A stretch of DNA of 64,000 nt, from the NCBI GenBank assembly GCA_001179505.1, contig CDMY01000227.1, positions 256,558-320,557 of the forward strand, given 5' to 3'. A model generated the notes under the pieces. It had not been told where the DNA came from. It ran no database searches and saw only the letters and a list, made by a program, of their open reading frames with translations. Each line of letters begins with the position of its first letter. The stretch's first letter is position 1. Of the stretch, positions 1-12,373 are shown piece by piece. The stretch comes from Vitrella brassicaformis (taxonomy: Eukaryota; Sar; Vitrellaceae). A program made the translations under genes and the position numbers.

Positions 1-863
1 GGGGGGGCTTGATGAATTGTGTGTTCGTGTGTGGGAGGGGGGTGACGATCGAACGCACCACACTCGTGTGCCCTTTTTGTAAGGATACATACACACGACG
101 CACGAGCAGGTAGGCTTTGTTGCTGCCTGTCCCGGCCTGCGTGTCCGCCTGCCGTGTGCAAGGCAGGCTTTTTCCCCTCTATGCGTGCGGTAATTTCGTA
201 CACCTACTTTTGCAGCAGCACGACTGTAGCAGATGAGGGCGGGGGGATTGATACGCTCCTACGTCCCATCGGATCGCTTTGTCTCCGTGTGCACGGCAGC
301 AAGCCAGCCTCATCAGATCAGATTGGTTTGTCTACGCGCGTACCGGTGGGTGGGAGGGATGCCTAGTAGGCTTTGTGTGTAAGCTATAGACAGATAAGAT
401 AGATAGATGACACAAACAAACATCGTGCCGCAATGAGAAAGAGACACATGGAAGGGAGACAGGTAGCATCTCAAGTCGATAGTCTGTCTTCGCGGGGAGA
501 CCGTTCGTTCGTTTCCATCGATCTTTGTCGACCCATTCACCGGTTTTATGAATGATGTGATGGTGTGCGTGAGATGGATGAATCCATGGACATCACATCG
601 AGACCACCGTTACTTACATGTGAAAGGTCACGAACACATATCGGTGTGTTGGTCAAGACACGCACACGAACACACCACGCCTATCTATCGACTGTGCCCG
701 TCGCGTCGTTCACCAGCCAGCTCCAATTGTCTTTGTACACAAAAAGAAAACGAAGCGCTCAGCAGTCGCTTGCTCGGCTGCACATGTGAGTAACCTACCC
801 TTACCCCTCCACATCCGTAGACACGCACCCCGTCCCACCCCCCCACCCCGCCCCCTCCAGCAG
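1..863. other. Left-edge intergenic sequence
   Basis: No convincing coding exon or RNA gene was found. Short open frames here lack splice context and recognisable domains. The 3' end of this stretch is the 3' flank of the TFIIB gene on the minus strand. It contains short simple runs such as repeated GATA around 395-410. Confidence 0.5.
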
Positions 864-1895
864 TCAGTTCTTGGACAGCTGATCGATCGTCTTCGGCGGT
901 GGCGGCGACACATTCGTGGGCACCACATACCTCGCCAGCGGCCTCAGGTCCTTGTAGCACCCCCTCACGGTGCCCTCAGACGTCTTGGCCACACTCGCGA
1001 TCTCAGACACGGGTATGGTCGTCCTGGTGTCGACATCATACAGCTGCAGCGCCATGTACAGACACGCCGACGCGAGAGACGACGGGCGGTAGCCCTTGGT
1101 GACCTGCTCAGACGCCCGCACGCAGATGTCGGCGGCCAACATCTCCACCTGTGTCTGCTTGGCGCGTCCGAGGCCGCCCAGCAGCTGGCCGGCGTAGCGC
1201 TTGACGAGGTGGGCTGGGGTGTCGGCTGTGGTCCCGCCGTAGTTGGCGAGGGCGCCATCGCTGGAGCCGGCCTTGGCAACCGTGATGGCCTTCTTGAGTC
1301 GGTTGACGGTGCGGCCAAGCTCGGCCACAGTGACGTTGGGGTAAGGCTCCACGAGCTCCTTGAGAGTGCGGGTGGTGCCGGCCTCCCGACACGCCAGGTA
1401 GACGACGGCGAGCATCTCCTTCCACCCCGACTTGCCCTTGAGCTGGTCCGACTCGAGCAACACGGCTGCAATCTCCTTGCACCGCTCCATGATGACGTCC
1501 TTGAGGTTGAAATCACCCTTGATCTTGCTCAGGTTGCCGAACGCCGTCTTGAGCAGCCGGTCCCTTCCCTGCATGCTCGTGGCGGCCTCGTGAGTCCTCA
1601 TGAGCGCCCTGTCGCCTCCGATCATGGCCGTGCCGCCCGCACTGCCGTCGAACCACTCGTCCGTCTTGTCGCCAACACGGTTGCGGTCCTGTCCCGTGTC
1701 GCCCTTGTCGCTGTTGCTGAATGTCCGCCACTCCTGCTCCTCGCTGATGATGCGCGACTGCAGCACCAGACCGCACCGCCCGCACAGCTCGTTGCCCTGC
1801 TGGTGGTCCGTAATGATGGCTGCAGCGGACCGGCAAGTCGGACAGTACGCCTGGCCGCCTATCAGATTGGAACGTGCGCTCCCTACAGCAGACAT
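864..1895 (-). CDS. Transcription initiation factor IIB (TFIIB)
   Basis: General RNA polymerase II transcription factor that bridges TBP-bound promoter DNA and polymerase in the nucleus. The model is a single uninterrupted exon of 343 residues, close to the usual TFIIB length. An N-terminal zinc ribbon is visible, with Cys18, Cys21, Cys38 and Cys41 (CPTC and CGRCG). It is followed by the B-reader-like segment SEEQEWRTF, then two cyclin-like repeats (about residues 115-205 and 225-320) carrying typical motifs such as YLACREAGTTRTLKE and GYRPSSLASACLY. The frame stays open upstream into an acidic and Arg-rich stretch. I chose the Met 17 residues before the first zinc cysteine because that places the ribbon at the usual distance from the N-terminus. 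Absence of introns is unusual among its neighbours. Family call is confident; the exact start is likely but not proven. Confidence 0.93.
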   Translation of the reverse strand: MSAVGSARSNLIGGQAYCPTCRSAAAIITDHQQGNELCGRCGLVLQSRIISEEQEWRTFSNSDKGDTGQDRNRVGDKTDEWFDGSAGGTAMIGGDRALMRTHEAATSMQGRDRLLKTAFGNLSKIKGDFNLKDVIMERCKEIAAVLLESDQLKGKSGWKEMLAVVYLACREAGTTRTLKELVEPYPNVTVAELGRTVNRLKKAITVAKAGSSDGALANYGGTTADTPAHLVKRYAGQLLGGLGRAKQTQVEMLAADICVRASEQVTKGYRPSSLASACLYMALQLYDVDTRTTIPVSEIASVAKTSEGTVRGCYKDLRPLARYVVPTNVSPPPPKTIDQLSKN

Positions 1896-2239
1896 CTCTT
1901 CCTCTTCCTCGTCCCCTCGTCCTCTGGCCCTCTCAGCACTAGCGTTCGCCCGCGCGTTGCGCGGGCTTCCTGAGACCCGCTTCTTAGGTGGTTTAACGAA
2001 ACACCTATCCCTAAGCCCGACGCTACACTGTCCACAGGACACAGGCAGCATGCACTCAAACAAACCATTGCACAAGGCGCTTCCTTCAAACCCGCGACCC
2101 CCCGCTGCTGACCCGTGGCTTCGGTCAGTAGGCGTGGCATAAAGCGACTCGCCGCCCTCATCACCCATGAAGAAGGGCATGTGAACTTCAAGGACAGTCA
2201 TGACCTTACCCTGACCACCGTAACACTCTCCCGCATATC

Positions 2240-2330
2240 GACCGCCTGCGCGACTCGAACCCGCGCGGCGCGCGAGACGCCAGCCTCTCGTCTGCCAAAC
2301 CGGCCATGTGCGAGCTTTTTTTAACGCACA
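2240..2330 (-). other. tRNA-like segment 1 (box A/B-like)
   Basis: On the minus strand a B-box-like GGTTCGAGTCG sits in a 5-bp T-arm-like stem (GCGCG/CGCGC). Upstream is a weak A-box-like stretch (TGGCCGGTTTGG) and a possible anticodon-like stem. No matching 7-bp acceptor stem could be found, so it is not a functional tRNA by eye. A tRNA-derived element or tRNA pseudogene is possible. Confidence 0.3.
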
Positions 2331-2460
2331 TTTGCGGTCCTTTCTCGCCAACCGCGCGGCACCAGGCTGCGACGCCAGAGCACAGGCAATGGCACAAAAT
2401 TTTTAACGACGAAAAACACCCCACTCTTGTGGCGAGCTTGAGTTTAATCACAGTATAGGT

Positions 2461-2545
2461 AAGACCCCTCTGCGATTCGAACCCGCGACTTCCTTTGCCC
2501 TCGCTCTGCACGCCTCAACCACTGCGCTATGTGCTCATCGGGCGG
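2461..2545 (-). other. tRNA-like segment 2 (box A/B-like)
   Basis: On the minus strand TAGCGCAGTGG fits the tRNA A-box consensus and folds as a 4-bp D arm (GCGC/GCGT with one G-U pair). Some 40 nt downstream is GGTTCGAATCG, one base from the B-box consensus. Anticodon and acceptor stems are not recognisable. Its B-box resembles that of the segment some 200 bp away on the same strand, which suggests a shared tRNA-derived origin. Confidence 0.35.
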
Positions 2546-2726
2546 GGTGAACCGCTCCCGCGCGAAACGCATTTCCGCTCATATCTCCTCACCCGCGCCT
2601 CCCCGGACCGCAGCCGTCGAGCACAGGCAGCGCGGGAATTTCCCGCAGCGTCTAAAACGAAAAGACGCCGGTGGTCTGTGGGTGGTGGGTGGCGAGCTTG
2701 AAAAGTAGTGGAGTATAGAGAGATCT

Positions 2727-2749
2727 TTGCGAGCATTGTAAGCTCGCAA
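2727..2749. promoter_or_regulatory. Inverted repeat TTGCGAGC / GCTCGCAA
   Basis: Perfect 8-bp inverted repeat with a 7-nt spacer, about 150 bp upstream of the start codon of the coiled-coil gene. A further GCGAGCTT lies at 2692-2699 and another at 2432-2439. The same core recurs in other promoter regions of this window, so it may be a transcription-factor site. Function is inferred. Confidence 0.4.
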
Positions 2750-2896
2750 CTTTGAAGGAAAAAATCCACAGAAAAGAGCCCTGCAGCGCCAGGGCTGCTC
2801 GAGATCCCTGCCGGTGTCTGCGTTGACAGTGGACCACGATTTCTATTATCCAAGACGAAGTGTGACTGGGCCGTCTCGGTTGAATACGACAATTTG

Positions 2897-5800
2897 ATGC
2901 AGAAGATGGGGCCTGTGAGCTTTGAGCTGCCGGCCGACAGTCCAGTGAGGCCTGTTGTCATCATTGCGCCGCCACTCGAAGGTGGGAGCCCGGGACGGAA
3001 GAAAAAATCGTCAGAGTATGTGTCGTGCCAACGGGAAGACGAGAGGCTGCGACGGGCGCTAGACCGCGTCTATAAGAGACCTGATGACGCCGCAACGACA
3101 GGCAGCGGCAAAAGAGCCCTGCCCACGGAAGGCATGCACACACTCTTCTTCCAGGTAATCATATGCGACCTTCCGTCTTCAGCCATGCATTTCTCTTCTT
3201 CTTGTGTGTCACCCAGGCTTTATCGAGAAGAATTGAGGCTGAGATATGCCGACTCTTTCACTACCGAGGGGCAGGTACACAAGTCTTGCCGCCAGCGCCA
3301 CGAGATAGATTTGAGTGCTTTCCTTTCCCGGCTGTCTGCAACTACAGAGGCTCTCGACATTGTCCAGTCGGTGCTGCCCAAGCACTACGATGGCCTGCAT
3401 CAATCGGTGAGGGGGCTTATCAGAGACAAGCTGGCGCCGCAGAGGTCCCTCGTGAAGGCCGCAAAGAACGTTTTAGCGCCCATCCGCCGATACATGGCTT
3501 GGATGGAAGGATGGCTCAGCAAGCTGACGGCTGCTGGAGGGGGATTGCAAGAGGGGCAGCTGGGTCAAGAAAGGGGCTTTGAGATGGAGCACACTCTTCA
3601 CCTCACTGACCAACTCGACGAGCAACAAAAACAGGTAGCATGCAGGTACTCATATGTGTGATCTTGGCGAAAGGTCTTTTCTGTCGCCTTTCCATCAGAT
3701 AACTTCTCTCGAAGAACGGTTGGTGGAGTACCAGCAGATCCTCCACGTAATGCTCGCAGAGGCACAGTGCTTGGTGTCCTGTCACACACCAGCCATTGTT
3801 CTCTTTTCCCGTGTCTCACTTTGGCAGGATTGTCGGCATGCGTACTGGAAGCAGATCTGCCTCCTTTCCTCCCTGCAACCCGCAGACCACAGCCCGAGCC
3901 CTCACCCATTTGAGAAACAGCTCACCTTTCTTCAAGGCAACAACGCGCCGACCACACCTTTCACCAGCGCCGCGCTTCAAGCCACATTCTCTCCTCGGAG
4001 TGAGCCGGCAACGATGCGAGGCCTTCGGCCTATATCGGCGCCGGCGCCTGGCGTCTCTGCAGACGTCACTTTGTCCATGCTGGAAACCGACACATTATGG
4101 CAGGACATGGGAGCGGAGGCGATGGATGGGGAGAGAGTCCACGATGTGCAGTTTTTCGACCCTGAGAAATTTGTTGTGGAGGATGACACACAAGTACGGA
4201 AAGGCTTTCCTTTACACAGACACCTTGCACAATTGCGTGATGACCCTTCTTTCACTCTCTCCCTGCGTGTGTCGATCTGTCAGCCCAGTCGCGTCAAAGA
4301 GCTGGAAGAGACAGTTTCTCGCCTTGAGACGCAGCTGCAGACAGTCAAGCAGACGCTCGAGCGGACGAAGGACGAGAAGAAGTACATATCGGACAAGTGC
4401 GACTCGCTGATGGACCTGCTTGCCACTCAAAAGAAGGATGCAGAAATTCGACAGAAGAAGAGCGTCCAAGTGTGGATGGAGCGGGCACAGGTGGGCTCTG
4501 TCTCCACAAAGAGGGCAATGACAGTCAGCGTGAAAGACTCTTTCCGTCCGTGTCTCTCAGATGATTGCTGAGGATACTTACGCTTGGGAACTCAAATGCA
4601 TACGGCTGACGGAGGAGCAGGAACGGAAATCGCAAAAGGCACAGAGCCAAATCAGGTAGGAGGCAAAGTGGTCATATCATATATCGAAGTAAGTCGGTGC
4701 TTACTCTCATTCTGGTTCTCAGAAAGCTAGAGGAGACAATCGAAAACCTCCAGCAGGGCAAACAGGCCCTGGTTGAGCGGATTGATGACTTCACTGCGAC
4801 GCTTTCGAGGTCAGAAGCATGCAGATGTGTCGACACGTCCAGTGATGCTTAGTGATGCTTGCTGTCTCTGTTCTCAGGCGGAATGCGCTGATATCTGATA
4901 TGCGCGCCAATGTCCGGCGACTGGCCAAGCGGGTCCTCGTGGGTGCCCGCTATCTCGATGAAAACGAATGGGTCAGAGAACACCTAGCGCCTGAAGACAT
5001 ACAGCGTGAGTAAATTAGCAGCAGCTGTCAATGCATCGCAGAATGTCGCTTTTGTGTGTCCAGTGGCGGATAGGTCAAGTGGCGGTGAAGATGTCAGGGC
5101 CCACATACGGCAGCTAGAACGGGAGAATGAAGACTTGAGGCAGCAGCTGGAAGCGGCTGAGGTGTGCGAGAAAAAAAACGTGGTCTACGTGAGTGCTCGA
5201 TTGTCGATGTCTCCCGATCTTGCAGGCGGCAATTCGCAAGTCTGGCAGAGCTCTGATGGGTAGACCTTCAACAGTGGCCAACAAAGGCAGCCAGACGATG
5301 GCCCTCCCTGCACCGCCACCATCCATCGAGGAGGCCATCTCTCTGCAGATCGTCCAGCAGATAGCCGAACCCATAGAGGCAGTTGAAGAGTCCTCGGAGG
5401 CGGAGGAGACTGCTGCTGATTTGCCGGAAACGACCGTGGCGCATCAAGATGAAGAGACGCAAACAGAGGGGAAGGCAAAGGAAGTCGAGGAGATACACGA
5501 GACACAGGTACGCGGCAATGACCGCTTCACATCTGGCCATTCTCTGCATGAATTCGTGATTGGATAGGAGCGCGGTATTGAAACGGAGGATCTGCTTCTG
5601 CCAGAAACACCACCTCGAGAACCCGAGACCATCATTCTGCGGAAACTGCCCAGCAACGTCACTGAGATATCCGATGGGCAAGTGACTCAGCTGTTGGGCC
5701 TTTGCGATGGCCTGCTGCGGACCGAAAGAACGGCCCCTCGAATCCACCAATGGGTGCAGCAGTTCTTTCCTGTCGAATCAGAAATACCGGCACCTGCAGC

Positions 5801-8800
5801 GGCCAAGGAAGAAGAAGAGGAGAAGCCGACCGTCGAGCCCGTGTTGCCCAAGCAGCCCTCATTCCCGCCCGTGGCGCCTGCACCTTCTTCCCTGCCGGAA
5901 TTGGCCGAGCGATCGTGTCAAACGGACCCCATAGATGAGAAGAAAACGCCTCGATATAGCCCTCGAGTGGAGCCTCAGCCTCCGTCTCGTGGGCCGTCGG
6001 AGAAGCTCGCTGTTCCACCACTGAGCCAGAGTATGGATGAGAGGCTGAAGTTGCGGAGCATCCTGGTCATGATGAAGGGTGTTGCACGAGCCGTTCACGA
6101 GTCCAAGAGGGCCTCTGTGGCTCTGTCGGACGACGCTGTGCGGAGACGGGCTCCATCTATCGCAGACCTTGTGACTGCGGCGCTCTATAGATCGAGACAT
6201 GGATCAATACCTGAGGCACGGTCGCGATGGGACATGGTGAAAGCATCGATGCTGTCTCCATATTACCGCTTCCCCACACCTGAGGGAGGCTCATTCTCAT
6301 TCTCTTCAGCCTCAGCATCGTCTAGCAGCGCCACTCCCGGCGAGAAGGCTTCAGCCAAGGCCTCTCCGAGGGTGGACATGTCTGCTATTGAGAAGGTCCG
6401 AGCTGAGATAACGACGGAAGACATCGCCAAAGCACAGGCCGAAGAGGAGGGAAAGAGCGGAGCATCAGGATGTGAGGCCAGCTCCAGCTCTGCCTGGGAA
6501 GGGCTTAGGAAGCGCCGTAAACAAAGGGTGCCGACTGTCAAGAAGGTGTCGGCAGCCCTTGGCGTGCTGGGCTTCAAGACTGAAGAGCCAGGCCCGGACG
6601 ACGACCAAGACGAGAAGGATGAGGTGGATCTACCAGGGGCAAAGCCACTCCAACGCTCAAGCGTCCCGAGGTTGGAGATTATCAGTGATGACGCAGCCGG
6701 ACTGACAGCCGCAGGGCCACCGCTTGGTGAAGAGGATCTGAGAATTGAGGATCTGGATGCTGTTATGGAGTACACTACGTTGATTGACGAAGTCTCGCAT
6801 CTCAGGTAGTCGAGCACTAGCTTTCGCCCTTACAACTGTTTGTCTGCCTCATCGGTGTCATCCACTTCTTTGGATGCACACAGGGTGAAAGCTATGGCAC
6901 ACGAGGACCTCTGTAGCCATCTGGCTCGTACTGAGTCGCAGCAAGCCACGACAGAAGAGCAGACTCCCTCGATCGCTGGACCGTCAGAAGCAGTGGAGGA
7001 GGCCAGGGGAGCCCCGGGGCGGACGGCGGACGCCCTTAAAATGGCAGAATTAAGACGCCAGAACCAGCAACTCCTCATGAGAGTGAGCCAAGATTAAACA
7101 TGTCTGTTTGCAAAAGATGTGTCTTGCGCTTTTCTTTAGTGTCTGTGGTTGACCGAGAAGCTCGTTCAGCTAAAGCCGAGACACCTGGATCTCAGTACCA
7201 AAACATGGACTTCCCCGTCCGCAGCACCACCACGTCTCGCAGTCTCGGAAGCTCCTCAGATGACCACATCAATCACTGCTTCCACCATTCCACTGGTCTC
7301 ACAGGAGGGCGCCGCAAAGCCGGTGCGCTTCCATGAGACGCAAAGGGTCGCTGGTCGGCAGGCAGAGGAGAGACGGTCGGTCAGCACACTGCAGCCTGAC
7401 GAGACGCCCCAGACCGCTTCTCGGCGCAGATCATCCCGATTTGACAAGCAGGGCAGGTCCTGTCCTCTGCTCGCCTTGTTCTCGGAGTCACTGGCGAAGA
7501 GGGCTCAGGCTGAGTCTGGCGGCACAGAGGCTGAGGACAGTAAAGAACTGCAGTCGCTGTGGAAAGACACCCTGAAATCCCTGTCTCTTCTGGAGCCCTC
7601 ACTATTGCCTGAGGAAGCACGTGAGGAACGACCGAAAACTGAGCAGCCCGGGAGAATGCGCGTCACGATTCACAACACCCCTTTCGGTGATCTGTCGAGG
7701 GAAGAGCACAGCCAGTGGCTCACCCCATCCGAGGCCACGCCTTTCATCGACAGCAGCCTGAAGTACTCGAGCTCACATCTCCCCCTCAGCCCCACTGTCC
7801 CTCGTCGCGTCTCAACGACGGCTCCTGCACGACAGCGACCCATGCAGACATCAGAGACGCGGCAGAGGCAGGAGAAGCCTGCTGCTGCTGCTGCAGAACC
7901 TGCTGGGGCCTACGAGCGATTCCCACCTTCACTTGTTATAATTCCCCAGCCTGGCAGGGAAGGCAGTCGGCCGCAATCAGCAAAAGCGGCCACAGATACT
8001 TCTGTTCTACAGCTGGTCGTGGGCGAGGCTGGCCGCACGTGCGACGAAGAAGAGAGAACGGCAAGCCCCGAAGGAGGATCAAGTGCAATCGCAGCGTCTG
8101 CTTCCGCCCAATCGTCGAGGCCCAGCAGTCCCGCATTCCATGCCACCAAGCTGCGGAAGAAGTCAGAACCCCAGGATACCGATGATGAGCTGCTATTCTT
8201 GTCTCAAGTCGAGTCGGCTGTGTCTCCAAGGGACCGCAAGCGTGGCAGCTCGAAGAGCCTCTCCAGCGCCGTTGCATCGCCTGAAAGCCGTGGGAAGACC
8301 GGCTCCACTGTGCTTCGTCCTTCGTTCGCTCTGTCTGCTGATGAGGCGATGCACTCAGACGAGCCGCTTTCGTCCTGCTGGCACATGCAGCCACCCCCTC
8401 CGCTACCAAGCCTCGCCGAGAGACCTGCTGACGCCTCACCAACCAGAGCCAAGACCGCCTCCACGTCACCACCATCTCGCGGGCGGCACGCAAGCATGGC
8501 GTCGGCATCCTCAGGCGAGGAACTGCCCCCAATCCATCAACAGTCAAGGCCAGACGTCAGCCAGCGCAGCCAGCGAAGAGCACAGTACGAGACGATCAGA
8601 GACGCAGTGGTTGGTGGGGTTGAGGGAAGGAGCCAAGAGCAGGGGCAGTCAGTGGTGATGAGTGGGCTGTCTCTGCATGAAGGGATAGCAGCCAGCAGGG
8701 GCAGGGGTAGAGCAGAGGAGCGGGGGAGAGAGGTCAGGCAAGGGGCGGGGGCCACGCAGGAGTATCCCGAGAAGAGGCAGACCAGGACAATGCGAGTCTC

Positions 8801-8876
8801 TGCTTTGCAAGAACAAGCACTGCAGCGGTTCACACGGCCCACGCCGCCTCGGCAGCTGCTACGTACTGGACTGTGA
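2897..8876 (+). CDS. Large coiled-coil protein, function unknown
   Basis: A multi-exon gene; the product is not recognised. Exons could be joined in phase: 2897-3154, 3217-3274, 3348-3634, 3699-4193 (a possible in-frame intron at 3774-3827), 4284-4490, 4561-4655, 4733-4809, 4878-5005, 5064-5161, 5226-5507, 5568-6805, 6884-7082 and about 7140-8876. The first half is rich in Glu, Lys, Gln and Leu heptads (for example around VKELEETVSRLE and LRQQLEAAE), which indicates long coiled coils. The second half is acidic, then Ser/Pro/Arg-rich and probably disordered. No enzyme motif, signal peptide or membrane segment was seen. The architecture suits a cytoskeletal, centrosomal or ciliary scaffold, but that is only a guess. 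The start is the first in-frame ATG; the frame is open a little upstream without another ATG. Confidence 0.7.
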
Positions 8877-9097
8877 GTTGTGCCGTGTTTCGTACCGCCA
8901 TTGTAAGAGACAATTTTGCTTTCCGTTTCACGACAATTTGGTGATCACACAGTGCGTTGTCTGGCACTGGCATCTCCTTTTGAGGCTGGCAACCGACGGA
9001 ATGTGTGGGCATGCCTGTGAGCGGTGACGAGTGGCGGGGGACAGGGCACCTGGTAAACTCTAAATCGCTTGTAAACTCCAGTTCTTGTGCCCAAAAA

Positions 9098-9896
9098 ATG
9101 GAAGATCAGTTGGCGAAGTTGCGGCAGCAGGTAGCGGAGAGGGATGCGCACATCCAGGCCCTCTTCCAGGAGCGCAAAAACGCCAACGACAAGAACATGC
9201 GGGAGATGGCCTCACTCGTCAACAACCTCTCTCAGTCCCAACACATAGAGCAGCAGCTCCGCCAGCAGCACCAGGCACGCACGACAACACACCGACCGAA
9301 CCATCCAGGAAGCCCATCCATCCATCCATCCATCCCAATATTGATCCATCCATCCTGTCATTCTGTGTATGGTGCAGATGGAGCGTGATAGGTACCTGGA
9401 GAATGAATTGGAGCTGTCATCGGAGTTGGAGGCCGCCCACAACACCATCCGCACGCTGCAGGAGGAGCTCCGCCGGCTCCAGAGCGAGAGCCAGACGCTC
9501 CAGCACGCCTACGAGGACCAGATCGCATCCCTCAACACAGACCTCGAGAGGGCCGCCAAACAACTCAAGGAGGCCCAAAACGCCAGACGCGCATCGTCCA
9601 CTAGCGAAAGGTACACACTGGTCGGCGGCAACCCCATCCATGGATGGATGGATGGATGGATGTGCCGTCCCTGTCTGTGGTGCAGTGTGTGTGTGCGTCA
9701 GGAGGACAAGGAGGGGCTGCTGCGGCGGATGGAGGCCGAGTGGTGCGTGATAGACGAGGTATTCGACAGGGACATCAACCAGTCCAGCAGCAGTGCGGCT
9801 GCCGCTGCCTGTGCGGGGGAGGTGAAGAGGGCGCCCACACGCGGGAAGGGCGGCATGCAGCAGTTTGCTTGGGTGTGGGGGATGCTCGACGTATAG
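9098..9896 (+). CDS. Small coiled-coil protein with a GC-AG intron
   Basis: Roughly 200 residues, almost entirely predicted coiled coil (MEDQLAKLRQQVAERDAH at the N-terminus, then ELELSSELEAAHNTIRTL and similar). Exon 1 is 9098-9274 (59 codons, phase 0) and exon 2 starts at 9378. The 103-nt intron between them must be removed to keep the frame, and it begins with GC rather than GT. The second intron starts at 9611 and most simply ends at 9685 to stay in frame, although an alternative pair (9621-9701) also works. It shares orientation and character with the large coiled-coil gene upstream, but it has its own start and there is a stop codon between them. No family recognised. Confidence 0.6.
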
Positions 9897-10331
9897 AAGA
9901 GCTGCAGCGGTATGGTAGCTACCGAGGTTGGAGGGAGGGATGGAGGGAGGGAGAGAGGGTGTGGAGAGGGTATGGTAGCTGGGGTGCGTCAGGCAGGCAG
10001 ACCAGAAGACTTTTCTTGACAGATGGATGCATTGCACGTCCAAACAGCCAGCCATCCGTGGTTTGTTTAAGCATGGTACCACCATGGCGCCTTGAGCGTT
10101 CGATCAGTGCACGCATCGCATCACGCACCACCATAAACAACACAACACACCTGATGTATGTGTGTCCCTAATTATCACACGGAAAGAAAGAACCGCGCAC
10201 CACCCACCACCACCACCACCTCCGCCACCAGATGATGTTGGATGAGTTGTCAAATGAATGGCACACTCCCTCACAAACAGCCAGGCAGTGCAGAAAGCGC
10301 ATACATGTATTTTTGTATATGTGTGGCCTAA

Positions 10332-10756
10332 TTACGAATTGTGTGTGGGGGGGTGGCTCCAGCCTTTGGGTACCTCCACTTGCTCCCTCGCGCCATCCTT
10401 GCGCACCGACCGCATCACCGCATCCAACACAGACTGACCACACAACACCCACACACCCACACACGACCACACAGTGTCTACGCACACACAAGGAAGTCGG
10501 CTGCGTGTGCGTGTGTCTCAGCACATGTGCGCACCTGCGTCTGAATGGACACGTGTGGCCAGAAGAGATCCGCCTGCTTGCCGCTTCTGATGTGCTTGAC
10601 ACAGTCGGCGAAGTTCTCGATCATCCTCTGCTCCTGCCGGCAGCCCTGGAAGCGGTAAGTGTCGATCCTCGACGCAACGCGGCAGTGCCGATCGATGAGC
10701 GGACCCGCAACAGGGAAGGACTCCAGCTGCAGCCGCCCATACACATAGTCGGATGG

Positions 10757-10802
<46 letters not shown>

Positions 10803-12151
10803 GCACCGCACCTGAAGGGACACTTCTGCCTCTGACCGAGCGATGACAAAGTCGTCGAAGGTGATGACCCGCGTGTCACCGACGATCTCCACGTACTGCA
10901 CATATGTGTGCACACACATGACATGACATGTGCACACACGGATCCGCCCGACCCCCCCACCCACCTGTCTGTTGGGATGCAGGAAGGAGCAGTGGAAGGT
11001 CAGCACGTGGGGCGGCTCCAGGGTGTCCGGCTTGGCCTCCTCGAAAACCACCTCACCCGACACGTCAAGCGGGATGCCATCCGGCGTGCACACCGATGCG
11101 CGGGCGCACACGTACGTCGGCCATCGGTACTGGAATGCAACCAACGCGATGCGGATACAGTACCTGCACAGACCAAGAGCACACCGTTGCTGATTGATTG
11201 GACAGTGCCGTGAGTGAATCGATGGGTGTTATTGGCCACGTCCATACCATCCGAGGTCGCCCACACATCCGAGTGGGTCGCCGTCTGGCCTCGTGCTGAC
11301 GACCACAGCCCACATGTCTGTCTCGTGCGGCACATATCCGTGGAATGACTGACCGGATGTCGCCCCCATTAAGGAAGGCCTGGCTGCCAGCGAAGGAGAA
11401 GTTGACGCCCACGCGCTTGACCGGGCCAAACAGGGGGTCGCCGACCAGCGACGAGAGGCACTGCAGACGATCGTGGTGCATGAACATGACGCCATCCATG
11501 AATTGAAGCCCCTTGTCGCAGCACGCCTGCACGATCTTGAGCAGCTCCTCCAGATTCGTGGCGGTCGGTTTTTCAAGCAGAATGTGTTTCTTGGCCTCAG
11601 CCGCCTTCACCGCCCACTCGAGGTGGAGCCTGACCAGTGCACAACACATCACCTCCCATCCCGATGCCTCCCAAACTTCGTGTGGGCATTCGTGAGTCTC
11701 ACTTGGTGGGCAGCGGGATGTAGACGGCCTCGACCAGCGGGTCGTCTAGCAGCGCCTGGTAGCCCTCGATGGCCCTGGGCAGACTGCCGGTCTTGGTCTT
11801 GGTCTTGGCCCTGGTTGCCGTGATGAACTCGACGCATGAGCTGTGTGCCCGTGATGCACAGGCTGAGATATCGGCATTTGAAGACAGCTGGATGGCCCTG
11901 ACGTTCTTCTGCGCAACTGCACAGCACAGCAGAGCAGAGCAGAGCAGCATCTTGTATTGTACGTGCATTTCAGTGAATCCGAGCTCCATGTGACTTACTA
12001 GCGGCGCAGCCGACGATGCCAAAACTGACGAGATCTGCAAGCAAACACAGACATAAACACACCATCTGCAGATCTGCCATGCCACGGCAGCTTTGGCTGT
12101 CACACTGCAGCTAACATTCACCGCACCTGTTTCAGCTCCTGAAGCGGCCAT
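10332..12151 (-). CDS. Gfo/Idh/MocA-family NAD(P)-dependent oxidoreductase
   Basis: Soluble dehydrogenase of the glucose-fructose oxidoreductase / dihydrodiol dehydrogenase superfamily, oxidising a sugar-like or diol substrate with NAD(P). Nine exons close perfectly in phase: 12127-12151, 11999-12034, 11703-11916, 11354-11629, 11248-11295, 10965-11163, 10812-10895, 10535-10759 and 10332-10433, giving 402 residues. An N-terminal Rossmann motif GIVGCAAIA is built across exons 2 and 3. The diagnostic EKP motif with the catalytic-site lysine lies at residues 111-113. The C-terminal domain carries GDLGWYCIR, split by the intron after GGATG. The last exon encodes SVLDAVMRSVRKDG, typical of the C-terminal helix of this family. 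The true substrate cannot be told. The gene is divergent from the proline-rich gene, with 222 bp between start codons. Confidence 0.9.
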
Positions 12152-12373
12152 CTTCTTTCTCCTGGGCGGGTGGGAAGAACGCGCATCCCCCGCACGCTAA
12201 GCTCGCAGATTTGCGAGCTGTAGTAGGCCGAAAAAAGGAGGAGGAGTTAGAAGGAGGCGTTTCTTGGGGATGTGCTGATGGACGCGCTTGCGTACATGCA
12301 TAGGGGTCACAGAGATCGGCTTCAGCCGTTTTCTTGACGCTTTCGTTTGCTTGCATCTCCCTCGGGCTCCTGC
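12152..12373. promoter_or_regulatory. Short bidirectional promoter region with inverted repeat
   Basis: The 222 bp between two divergent start codons must hold both promoters. It contains a perfect 8-bp inverted repeat at 12200-12219 (AGCTCGCA, spacer GATT, TGCGAGCT), the same core seen upstream of other genes here. A purine-rich run follows at about 12225-12260. No TATA box stands out. Confidence 0.5.

Noticed and set aside
786-1973. Long plus-strand open frame opposite TFIIB
   Set aside because: It is the antisense shadow of a clearly conserved TFIIB gene; its Arg/Leu/His-rich product has no domain.
10750-10810. CT/GT microsatellite as a regulatory or recombination site
   Set aside because: It lies inside an intron of the oxidoreductase gene, where such repeats are frequent in this window; nothing marks it as special.
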